Positions 32,550 through 40,160 of a stretch of 64,000 nt of DNA are shown here, piece after piece (position 1 is the first letter of the stretch; every line of letters begins with the position of its first letter). A program made the translations under genes and the position numbers. The notes beneath the pieces were generated by a model. That model ran no database searches and had not been told where the DNA came from. It worked only from the letters and a program-made list of their open reading frames with translations. Source of the DNA: DAISJI01 sp964559835 (lineage in GTDB: Bacteria; Acidobacteriota; Terriglobia; Terriglobales; Acidobacteriaceae); assembly GCA_964559835.1 (NCBI GenBank), contig CAZLJE010000004.1, positions 62,001 to 126,000 on the forward strand, written 5' to 3'.

Positions 32550-33845
32550 TCATGCCTGCTCCGCCTCATACCAGTCTTTCCGCGTTAGAGGCAGCCCGCT
32601 TTTGCCAAGAGCCGGCTTTACGAGCAACGTCTGATACACGCTCACTCGACCGGTCTCAAATCGCCGCGCCGCTCCTGCCAGGTACAGGCGCCAGATTCGA
32701 TAGGTGTTTTCGTCGGTGAGACGTTTCGCTTCCGGCTCCTTCTCTTCCAGCCGCCGCCGCCAGCACCGCAGCGTCAGCACGTAATGTTCGCGGAGGCTCT
32801 CGACGTCTCTCAACTCGAACCCAGCCTGCTCCGCCGTTTGAATCGCCGTCCCTACCGGAACAAGTTCCCCGTCTGGAAAGACGTAGCGATCCGAAAAAGA
32901 CGGTCCGATCTTCTGATATGTCGCCGAACAGGAAATGCCGTGGTTGAGAAACGTTCCTCCCGGTCGCAGCATTTGATACGCGGTCCTGAAGTAGTCAGGC
33001 AGCCGCGCCCTGCCGACGTGCTCGAACATGCCCACGCTGACGATTTTGTCGAAGCCTTGCGGTTGTTCGATATCGCGGTAATCGCAAAGTTCAATGCGGC
33101 ACTGGTGCTCCAACCCGGCTTCTCGAACGCGTTGTCTTGCGAACTCCGCTTGTCGGGCACTGACTGTGATACCCACTGCACTCGCCCCGTAATGCTTCGC
33201 CGCATGCAGGACCAGTCCGCCCCAGCCGCAGCCGATATCCAGGAGCGTATCGCCCGGGTGCAGCCGTAGCTTTCGACAGATGTGATCCAGCTTTTGCATC
33301 TGGGCGCTGTTGATGTCATCGACCTCGTGGATAAAGTAAGCGCAGGAGTACATCATGCGCTCATCGAGCCAGAGGGCATAGAACGGGACGGGAAGATCGT
33401 AGTGGTAGCTGACGGCCTTTTGATCACGACTCTTGGAATGTACTGGGCCTTGGAGTTGCGGGCCGCTCACCATTCGCGGTTTTTCTTTTGCGGGAATGCT
33501 GCACAAAACCCGGAGGGCGACTCGTTGAAGACGCTCATGCGGTCGCTGCGCGCTGATGTGCTCGCCCATCTCGCAAGCAGCTTCGATATCGCCTTCCACG
33601 TCGATATCGCCGCAAACGTATGCTTCGCCCAGCTTCAGTTCGTTTGGGTCTTCCAGAAATGCCCGCAGAGCGGCCGGCCGGTTCAATACAACTGTGAACC
33701 GTGGCCGATCGGCGCCCCAAATACTGCCATCCCAAAGTCGGAAACTGAAATCATGCTTTTCGTAATTAGAGAACAGGTGGTCGAGCGAACGGGCAGTTAG
33801 CTTGGCAGCCATCCCGTCGATGAACGAATCACTCGCGGTGGCCAT
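32550..33845 (-). CDS. cfa: Cyclopropane-fatty-acyl-phospholipid synthase family protein
   Basis: SAM-dependent enzyme that modifies membrane lipid acyl chains. 431 residues. The N-terminal domain (FRLWDGSIWG, LGEAYVCGDIDVEGD) is followed by the methyltransferase domain with VSYHYDLPVPFYALWLD, MMYSCAYF, LLDIGCGWGGLVLHAA, SVGMFEHVG and GRVSVYQTLL. These are canonical CFA synthase motifs. ATG 33845 has a good GGAGG Shine-Dalgarno. It could alternatively make methyl-branched rather than cyclopropane products. The upstream gap (about 180 bases to the next gene) holds nothing clear. Confidence 0.93.
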   Translation of the reverse strand: MATASDSFIDGMAAKLTARSLDHLFSNYEKHDFSFRLWDGSIWGADRPRFTVVLNRPAALRAFLEDPNELKLGEAYVCGDIDVEGDIEAACEMGEHISAQRPHERLQRVALRVLCSIPAKEKPRMVSGPQLQGPVHSKSRDQKAVSYHYDLPVPFYALWLDERMMYSCAYFIHEVDDINSAQMQKLDHICRKLRLHPGDTLLDIGCGWGGLVLHAAKHYGASAVGITVSARQAEFARQRVREAGLEHQCRIELCDYRDIEQPQGFDKIVSVGMFEHVGRARLPDYFRTAYQMLRPGGTFLNHGISCSATYQKIGPSFSDRYVFPDGELVPVGTAIQTAEQAGFELRDVESLREHYVLTLRCWRRRLEEKEPEAKRLTDENTYRIWRLYLAGAARRFETGRVSVYQTLLVKPALGKSGLPLTRKDWYEAEQA

Positions 33846-34026
33846 ACGGATACCTCCTCGACGTCCGGCGCGTGCGACCCGCGTGCCGGCTTAAACCGTG
33901 CGTTTTGCTTGGTCCCCCTTTGAACTGCATGTCATTTAACTCTCCTCTTTAGTACCGGATGGTTAAACTGCACCACGGGTTTATCGGCTACTCCATATTT
34001 GTTCGACCCACTGAGCGCAGTGATCC

Positions 34027-35109
34027 TCAACCCGCGGAATTGAACTCCCGCACAAAGCTGAGCAGCCGCGCATTCTCCAGCGGCGAGCTTCCGCGCACCG
34101 AGTACAGCGAGATGCGGTCGAGCAGGCCTTCGTAGCGCGCGCGCAACTTCGGACCAAGGTCCTCCCAGGTGCCGAAGACGGCGAAGACGTCGAGCATCTC
34201 GTCGGTGATCAGCGCCGCCATTCCCTTCCAGTCGCCATCGAGCGACTTTTGGTGCAGGTCGCGGTTCAGTGATTCCCACCCGTGCGCCGCGAGCACCGGT
34301 TCGTACGTGCGCGTCGAAGCGTAGAACGAAAGCTGCTGGCGGACTTCTTCCGCCATCTTCGACCGTTCGGCTTCCGTGTCGCCCACGATCGCGAAACAGG
34401 AGCTGGCGAGAGTGAATCGAGCACGGGCGTCGGGTTCCGGGCTTCGGGGTGTGCTATGAGGATCTCCCGCCGCAGCCCGACACCCCGCAGCCCGTAGCCC
34501 GAAGCCCTCATTCACTGCCGGCAGCACGTAGTCCCGGATGTACTTGGGCGAGTGGAACGGATGCACGTGCAGGCCGTCGCAGACCTCGCCCGCGACCCGG
34601 CACATCATCTGGTTAACGCCCGCGATATACACCGGGACCTTCGGATGCTCGATCGGTCCGGGGCTGAAGAACGGCGTCATCAGCGAGAACTGGTAGAACT
34701 CGCCCTGGAAGCGGAGCGGCGTGCCGTTTTGCCAGCAGTCCAAGATGGCGCGCAACGCCAGCACGTATTCCCGGAGCTTGGGTGCGGGCGATTCGAACTT
34801 CACCGAGAAGCGGCGTTCGTTGTGCGCCTTCACCTGCGAGCCCAGGCCGAGGAGGAACCGCCCATCGCTCGCCTTCGCCAGGTCCCACGCGATATGCGCC
34901 GTGATCATCGGGCTGCGCGGAAACGCGACCGCGATCGACGTCCCGAGACTGATCCGACTGGTCACCGTAGCGGCGATCGCGAGCGGGAGGAACGCCTCGT
35001 GCTGTGTCTCGAACGACCACAGGCCCGCGTATCCGGCCTCTTCGACTGCGCGAGCAAACTGTGGGACAGACTTCAGGTCGGAAGCGAGCAGACCGGCGTC
35101 GAGCTTCAT
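34027..35109 (-). CDS. LLM-class F420-dependent oxidoreductase
   Basis: Luciferase-like monooxygenase fold, about 360 residues from ATG 35109 (MKLDAGLLASDLKSV). The frame is open to 35379, but the upstream part overlaps the divergent radical SAM gene. Family motifs: GYAGLWSFETQHEAFLPL, TSIAVAFPRSP, GRFLLGLGSQVKAHNERR, PVYIAGVNQMMCRVAGEV. They resemble the TIGR03617 F420-linked group. The cofactor (F420 or FMN) is inferred. A mirrored word repeat (34427-34510) is read in frame as about 25 extra residues (GLRAAGCRAAAGDPHSTPRS). Confidence 0.85.
   Translation of the reverse strand: MKLDAGLLASDLKSVPQFARAVEEAGYAGLWSFETQHEAFLPLAIAATVTSRISLGTSIAVAFPRSPMITAHIAWDLAKASDGRFLLGLGSQVKAHNERRFSVKFESPAPKLREYVLALRAILDCWQNGTPLRFQGEFYQFSLMTPFFSPGPIEHPKVPVYIAGVNQMMCRVAGEVCDGLHVHPFHSPKYIRDYVLPAVNEGFGLRAAGCRAAAGDPHSTPRSPEPDARARFTLASSCFAIVGDTEAERSKMAEEVRQQLSFYASTRTYEPVLAAHGWESLNRDLHQKSLDGDWKGMAALITDEMLDVFAVFGTWEDLGPKLRARYEGLLDRISLYSVRGSSPLENARLLSFVREFNSAG
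34427..34510. repeat. Mirrored short-word repeat in frame inside the LLM oxidoreductase gene
   Basis: GTCGGGTTCCGGGCTTCGGG plus GTGT on one side and AGCCCGACACCCCGCAGCCC then GTAGCCCGAAGCCC on the other. The arms are inverted (CGGGCTTCGGGGTGT against ACACCCCGCAGCCCG). The whole element keeps the reading frame. Confidence 0.75.
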
Positions 35110-35197
35110 GCAAGGCATTGTAGTGGTCGGGGAGGAAGAAAGCGGCGTAGCACCGGCTTCGGCTCCGTCGTTGTGGAAATGCCGAAGACACGGCCTG

Positions 35198-35230
35198 TGT
35201 ACGGGGGTGTACAATTCTCCCACACGTGGG
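35198..35230. promoter_or_regulatory. Operator-like palindromes in a divergent promoter region
   Basis: TGTAC-N6-GTACA (35198-35213) and CCCAC-AC-GTGGG (35219-35230) lie between the LLM oxidoreductase and radical SAM genes. No regulator gene is adjacent. The sites are only symmetrical sequences; binding is not shown. Confidence 0.35.
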
Positions 35231-35329
35231 CACCAACCTTTATTCGCAAGACACAAGTAAGGTGCAGCTCTCAGCATCGCTCGTGACGTAGCCCCGGCGT
35301 GGAGCAATCGCGAACGTGAAGGGAGAGTC

Positions 35330-36901
35330 ATGCGCATCCTGTTGTACAACCCTGACAACGGTGTAACCCGCAATTTCATGCCTCATTTGTGGATGTTCCT
35401 GCTCCAGGCATTGACGCCAGCGGGGCATGAGGTGGTGCTGATCGACGGCAATGCACAGCCGATGGATGAGGTACAGATCGCCTGCTATGTCCGCGAGCAG
35501 AACATCGGACTGGTGGGCATCGGGGCAATGACCCGAATGGTCGCTAAGGCATATCGGATCGCGGACGCGATTCGAGCGACGGGAGTGCCGGTCGTGATGG
35601 GCGGGCCCCATGTGACGGAAATGGCGGACGAAGCGCTGGGGCGCGACGGTGGCCCCCGCCATGCCGACGCGGTTGCCCTCGGCGAAGCCGATGAGACTTG
35701 GCCGCAGATCGTGGACGATGCAGTCCGTGGCGAGCTCAAAGAGATTTATGCACCGCTCGACGCTGCCGGCAAGGAGCGCAAACCTTCCCTGAAGCCTTAT
35801 CCAGTGATTCCCTGGGATACGATCGACCTCAAGCAGTTCAACCTCGTACCCAAGGCCATGCACCGGTTCCTCAAGAATGTAGGCGCAGGGTGGGGGACGT
35901 TTCGCATCATCCCGGTCGAATCGGGCCGAGGCTGTCCTTACGGTTGCGAGTTCTGCACGGTCACTGGATTCTTCGGCGACTCGATCCGCTTCCGCAGCAA
36001 CGAGAGCGTGGTGCAGGAATTACTGCTGCTGAAAGAGCGGGCGCGTCGCGAGGAAGGCCAACTGGCAGTCTTCTTTATCGACGACAATTTCGCCATCAAC
36101 GTAAAACGCACCAAGTCGCTCTTACGGGACATCATCGCGGCCAAGGCGCAGGTTCATTGGGTCGCACAGATCAGCGCCAACCTGTTGCGCGATGAGGAAC
36201 TGGTCGACCTGATTGCCGCCTCCGGGGGCAAGTGGATCTTTATCGGCATGGAGTCGATCGACCCGGCGAACCTCAAAGACGTCAACAAGGGGTTCAACAA
36301 GCCCGACGAATATACCGCCGTGCTCGAGCGGCTGGCGAAGCGCAACGTGTACGCCATCACCTCGTTTATCTTCGGCATGGACAACGACACCACAGGTGTC
36401 GCGGAGCGTACGCTGGAACAAGTTCGCGCGTGGCCCGCAGGATTGCCCGTCTTTGGCCTGCTCACGCCTCTGCCGGGAACGCCGCTATTAAAACGGCTGG
36501 AGACGGCCGGCCGGCTCACGCGGCCCCGTCACTGGCAGGACTTCGTCCCTTTCACGATGGCGCACACTCCGCTCAAGATGACGATCGCGGAAGCACATGC
36601 CGAGGTGAGCTACGGATGGACACAGTCGTACAGTCCGGAAGCGCTGGCACAGGCCGTCGAGTCGCTGGATGAGGCACCGCTGGGTTACCGCGTGAACATC
36701 TTCCTGGCGAGGCTTTGTTTCCGCGGGATCTATTTCCCGATGATGGGGAAATCCGCCTGGGTGAAAATGATCGTCCAAAATCGGAAGACCGTCTTCAAAC
36801 TGGCCCGAGAAGCTTTCTTCGGACGAAAGAAGTCTCCCAAGAATCTCGACATTGAGGCCGCAGACATAGCGGTCGATGCCAGCAGCGAAGCAAGCGCGTG
36901 A
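35330..36901 (+). CDS. B12-binding radical SAM protein
   Basis: A 523-residue class-B-like radical SAM enzyme. The N-terminal cobalamin-binding Rossmann domain (MRILLYNPDNGV, AGHEVVLIDGNAQ, IGLVGIGAMT, VPVVMGGPHVT) is followed by the radical SAM barrel. Its iron-sulfur motif is CPYGCEFC in VESGRGCPYGCEFCTVTGF, and FFIDDNFAIN and FIGMESIDPANL follow. Such enzymes methylate unactivated carbons, for example hopanoids, or rearrange lipids and natural products; the substrate is not evident here. The C-terminal about 130 residues (FGLLTPLPGTPLLKRLE, then YRVNIFLARLCFRG) may define specificity. It has its own divergent promoter region. Confidence 0.9.
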   Translation: MRILLYNPDNGVTRNFMPHLWMFLLQALTPAGHEVVLIDGNAQPMDEVQIACYVREQNIGLVGIGAMTRMVAKAYRIADAIRATGVPVVMGGPHVTEMADEALGRDGGPRHADAVALGEADETWPQIVDDAVRGELKEIYAPLDAAGKERKPSLKPYPVIPWDTIDLKQFNLVPKAMHRFLKNVGAGWGTFRIIPVESGRGCPYGCEFCTVTGFFGDSIRFRSNESVVQELLLLKERARREEGQLAVFFIDDNFAINVKRTKSLLRDIIAAKAQVHWVAQISANLLRDEELVDLIAASGGKWIFIGMESIDPANLKDVNKGFNKPDEYTAVLERLAKRNVYAITSFIFGMDNDTTGVAERTLEQVRAWPAGLPVFGLLTPLPGTPLLKRLETAGRLTRPRHWQDFVPFTMAHTPLKMTIAEAHAEVSYGWTQSYSPEALAQAVESLDEAPLGYRVNIFLARLCFRGIYFPMMGKSAWVKMIVQNRKTVFKLAREAFFGRKKSPKNLDIEAADIAVDASSEASA

Positions 36902-36924
36902 AGCGCTGGGCCGTGTGCTGCGGC

Positions 36925-36948
36925 GGCGGGTGGCCCACCATTCGACTT
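36925..36948. repeat. Copy of the GGTGGCCCACC palindromic element
   Basis: GGCGGGTGGCCCACCATTCG, matching the core at about 940-960 and 48262-48282, about 25 bases after the radical SAM gene. Confidence 0.6.
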
Positions 36949-36999
36949 GTTGTTCTCATGAGCCATCGCAAAATGTAGCGTTTATAAAATCGGAAAAAC

Positions 37000-37013
37000 T
37001 GTGACATTTCACA
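37000..37013. promoter_or_regulatory. TGTGACATTTCACA palindrome upstream of csbD
   Basis: TGTGA-CATT-TCACA, a symmetrical site with CRP-like half-sites but 4-base rather than 6-base spacing. It lies 12 bases after a TATAAA-like hexamer and about 185 bases before csbD. It may be an operator; no regulator is shown. Confidence 0.4.
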
Positions 37014-37115
37014 AGTGTTACTGTGCCGGAGCAAATAAACCGGAGTGCCAGCGGAATCACTGCGACGTTAAGGGCAATCCTCTACGTTGCTTTTCTGTGG
37101 TTGGTTGGGAAGATC

Positions 37116-37148
37116 CCCCGGGTAAGCAAAAACCGGGCTTACCCGGGG
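37116..37148 (+). promoter_or_regulatory. Perfect 12-bp hairpin in the csbD leader
   Basis: CCCCGGGTAAGC (37116-37127), a 9-base loop and GCTTACCCGGGG (37137-37148), 50 bases before the csbD ATG. It has no T-run, so it is more likely a leader structure or a palindromic repeat than a terminator. Confidence 0.6.
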
Positions 37149-37197
37149 CACCCCGCAGCCATCCAACAAAGTGAACAACCTGTGTTGGAGAGCAAAC

Positions 37198-37428
37198 ATG
37201 AATTGGGACCTGATTGAAGGCAAATGGAAGCAACTTACTGGGGCTGTAAAACAGAAGTGGGGCAAGCTTACGGACGATGACGTGAGGTTGATCTCCGGTA
37301 AGAAGGATGAGCTCGTCGGCAAGATCCAGGAAAGATACGGGATCTCCAAAGAAGAAGCCAAGCGCCAGGTAGAGCAGTGGAACCCGATGGACGACGTTGA
37401 GGCTACTCGCGAACGCAAGGTGAGCTAA
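37198..37428 (+). CDS. CsbD-family stress protein
   Basis: A 76-residue CsbD-like protein (MNWDLIEGKWKQLTGAVKQKWGKLTDDDV, then LVGKIQERYGISKEEAKRQVEQW). The family is small, hydrophilic and induced by general stress in many bacteria; its function is unknown. ATG 37198 is chosen over GTG 37171 because family members begin MNWD. Upstream lie a symmetrical TGTGACATTTCACA site and a perfect 12-bp hairpin. It converges with the response regulator gene across a GCCCGGG/CCCGGGC hairpin. Confidence 0.9.
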   Translation: MNWDLIEGKWKQLTGAVKQKWGKLTDDDVRLISGKKDELVGKIQERYGISKEEAKRQVEQWNPMDDVEATRERKVS

Positions 37429-37492
37429 GAAGCCAAGGGAACGCCCGGGCGAAATGAAGAGTAATCTCACCCGGGCATACGACTTCTGATCT

Positions 37493-38158
37493 TTACTGGT
37501 TCACCGGAATTTTGATGATCTTCTTCTGGATGGCGTAGGTGACCAACTGCGCCTTGTTGTGGATGTCTAGTTTGCGCATCAGGTTGAACTTGTGCGCCTC
37601 GACGGTCTTCACGCTCAGGCCCAGCAGGACGGCGATCTCTTTCACCGAATTCCCTTCCGCCAGCAACTTCAGGATCTCGCGCTCGCGCGGCGTGAGCGTC
37701 GAAATGCGCGGCCGCATCTTGGCATCGCGGACACGCGCGCGGAAGTCTTCCACCAGTTTCCCGAGCACCTGCGATGACAGGTATTTCCCGCCCTTGTACA
37801 CGTCGCGGACGGCGCTCACCAGTTGCGGCGCCGGGGTGTCTTTCAGCACATATCCGGCGGCGCCTACTTCCAGGCACTGCACCAGGTAGTCTTCGTCCTC
37901 ATACATGGTGAGGAACAGGACTTTGGTCTCGGGCCGGTTCTTGCGGATCTGGCGCGACGCCTCGAACGATGACAGGCCGGGCATGCCGATGTCCATGAGC
38001 ACGATATCCGGACGCAGTTCGCGCGCCTTCTCCACAGCGTCGCCGCCATCGGGCGACTCGCCTACCACTTCGAAGTCGGACTCACTTTCCAGGAGCCGGC
38101 GTACTCCCTGCCGGAAGAGCGTGTGGTCGTCGACGAGTAAACATTTGATCTTGGCCAT
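37493..38158 (-). CDS. NarL/FixJ-type response regulator
   Basis: A 221-residue regulator. The receiver domain has LVDDHTLFR, the phosphoacceptor in IVLMDIGMPGL, LTMYEDEDY and AGYVLKDTP (Lys). The LuxR-type HTH has LTPREREILKLLAEGNSVKEIAVLLGLSVKTVEAHKFN and RKLDIHNKAQ. It lies 80 bases downstream of a cognate histidine kinase gene on the same strand, so the pair forms a two-component system. Phosphorylation should control DNA binding. The regulated genes are unknown; csbD next door is a possible target. Confidence 0.94.
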   Translation of the reverse strand: MAKIKCLLVDDHTLFRQGVRRLLESESDFEVVGESPDGGDAVEKARELRPDIVLMDIGMPGLSSFEASRQIRKNRPETKVLFLTMYEDEDYLVQCLEVGAAGYVLKDTPAPQLVSAVRDVYKGGKYLSSQVLGKLVEDFRARVRDAKMRPRISTLTPREREILKLLAEGNSVKEIAVLLGLSVKTVEAHKFNLMRKLDIHNKAQLVTYAIQKKIIKIPVNQ

Positions 38159-38238
38159 AATCGGGGTCCCCTGCCTACCTTAGTTCGTTGCCCTTACCGG
38201 GTATTAAGCTGCCTGTCCTTTCATTAAATTGCAGTAAC

Positions 38239-39897
38239 TCATGCGCTTTCACCCCGGGCCAGCGGCGGTGCCGGTACGGGCCGGGTCGGGATTCCGTCGG
38301 TCCCACACTCTCCCATCGGGACGACAACGTCGATCCGGGTACCCTGGCCGGGCGCCGATTCCACTTCGACGGTCCCGCCCAGCATGGCCACACGTTCGCG
38401 CATGCCCGCCAGTCCGAAGCTCCGGCCATTCCAGCGCTCGGTGTCCTCCATGCCCTGGCCGTTGTCCTCGATGACGAGGTGGACGATATCGTCGCTCCGC
38501 GTCATCTGGATGTTCACCAAGGTAGCCTTCGCGTGCTTCGCTACGTTGTGCAGCGCCTCCTGCACCACGCGGTAGATCGCCGCCTCGCATTCGGGGGCCA
38601 ACCGGCCGATCTCGTCGCTGACCGCCACGCGCGCCTTGACACCGGTAGTCTTGGCGAAATCCTTGGCCTCTTTACGGATTCCAGCCACCAAGCCCAGTTC
38701 CTGCAGCACCAGCGGCGAAAGCCGGCCGATGATGCGGCGGATGCCTTCGATGGTACGGTCGACGACGCCTACGGTCTCGCGGATCTTCCCGCGCGCGCGT
38801 GTGCCCGCGACCTGTTCCAGCATGCCGAGGTAGAGGCGGATGACCATCAGCGCCTGCCCGGTCTCGTCGTGCAACTCGCGGCTGATCCTTTTGCGTTCCT
38901 CTTCCTGCACGCGCAGCAGGTGTCCGCTCAATTCGGCGATGCGGGCTTCGCGTTCGCGCAACACTTCACCGATGCGGGCGCGTTCGATCGCCAGCGCGGA
39001 ACGGTCAGCGATGGCGCGCAACAGCTCGCGTTCGGTCGGAAGCCACTGGTACGGCTTCTCGAACCCGATGATGAGCACTCCGATGACAGTGTCGCTGGGC
39101 ACGCCGGGCACCGACTTACCCTTCGGCGTCTTCAGCGGCATTCCCCAGAGCGCTTTGGCGCGTCCGACCAGGTGCGGGTTCAGCAGGCCCTCCGTATGTT
39201 CCAGGTCGGGCAGGATGTCGGGCTCGCCCGTCTGCGCAATGTTGCCGGTGAATCCACGTCCGAGGGGAATGCTCAGGGCAGCATCGATTTCGGGGTCGAT
39301 GCCGATGCTGGCGTGCACGTGGAGTTCGTCCGTGTCGTCGCGCAAAAGAATGGCGCCAAGGGTGGCGCCGAAGGTGCGCGCCGTGATCCGCACTACCTGG
39401 TCCAGCAGCGTGGAGACGGTGCCGGACGAGAGTTCCGCGTCCAGCACCGATAACAAGGCCGTAGATTCACTGCGCTGGCTGTCGAAATACGACCCAGAGA
39501 CCGCAACGAAGGTCGCCGACGAGAACATCTCCATGGCGGCCAGCATTTCCAGGTACTGGTCGGGATAGATCTCGGCGATGTGCGGCTCGCACATGCCCTG
39601 GAACAGCTCGAGGGCGCGGTTGGCGATTCTCGTGTCGACCTGAAGCTTGCTCAACCGGGTCCCGAAGTACGAAAGATTTTCGAAGAAGGTATTGAAATCG
39701 GACTGGCAGAAGATGGTGAAGCCGGTGCCGAGCGTCAGGCGCTCGAGTGCGGCCATGGCGCGGCCGTCCAGTTCGAATTCTTCGAACATGTGCGCTCGCC
39801 AGGCCGCGTTGATGGCTGCAAAATGCGCCTTGAGGCCGGAGGCAAGTTCCGCGATGCGCGCGCGAACAGATTCCTTAAGCGGCAACATCGGTGACAA
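38239..39897 (-). CDS. Soluble histidine kinase with GAF domain (NarX/HisKA_3 type)
   Basis: A 552-residue cytoplasmic sensor kinase without transmembrane segments. An N-terminal helical region (about 1-150) is followed by a GAF domain (about 155-320: STVSTLLDQVVRITARTFGA, VIGVLIIGFEKPYQWL). Next come a HisKA_3 phosphoacceptor (EERKRISRELHDETGQALM, His in ELHDETGQ) and an HATPase (YRVVQEALHNVAKHAKAT, VIEDNGQGM, FGLAGMRERV). It is the partner of the adjacent NarL-type regulator. The signal sensed by GAF is unknown. About 160 bases upstream hold its promoter, but I cannot define it. Confidence 0.93.
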   Translation of the reverse strand: MSPMLPLKESVRARIAELASGLKAHFAAINAAWRAHMFEEFELDGRAMAALERLTLGTGFTIFCQSDFNTFFENLSYFGTRLSKLQVDTRIANRALELFQGMCEPHIAEIYPDQYLEMLAAMEMFSSATFVAVSGSYFDSQRSESTALLSVLDAELSSGTVSTLLDQVVRITARTFGATLGAILLRDDTDELHVHASIGIDPEIDAALSIPLGRGFTGNIAQTGEPDILPDLEHTEGLLNPHLVGRAKALWGMPLKTPKGKSVPGVPSDTVIGVLIIGFEKPYQWLPTERELLRAIADRSALAIERARIGEVLREREARIAELSGHLLRVQEEERKRISRELHDETGQALMVIRLYLGMLEQVAGTRARGKIRETVGVVDRTIEGIRRIIGRLSPLVLQELGLVAGIRKEAKDFAKTTGVKARVAVSDEIGRLAPECEAAIYRVVQEALHNVAKHAKATLVNIQMTRSDDIVHLVIEDNGQGMEDTERWNGRSFGLAGMRERVAMLGGTVEVESAPGQGTRIDVVVPMGECGTDGIPTRPVPAPPLARGESA

Positions 39898-40160
39898 CGG
39901 AACAACTCCTTGCGAAGTGGGCGAGCCGGTAAGTGGAATCCCTGAGGGCTGGTTGCAGATTAGTAAACAGCCCCATTCAATCGTTAGTTCATTTTACCCG
40001 GAAACCCGCTACCTTGCGGTGTTTCCCTTAAAAAAGATTACTCTTCTCTAACTAGGTGATTCTGCGGAGGATAGCTCCCTCAGGCCACGCCTTACCTCGT
40101 TTTGGTATGCTGACCGGCTCTCTTGCTGGATTCGACCGACATTTACATAAAGGAGTTCTG

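Noticed and set aside
31352..32719. 455-residue frame overlapping the MFS gene
   Set aside because: Same strand, different frame; Arg/His/Pro-rich and runs out into the cfa gene.
33932..34279. 115-residue minus-strand frame near the LLM oxidoreductase
   Set aside because: Overlaps the 3' part of the oxidoreductase in another frame; no conserved feature.
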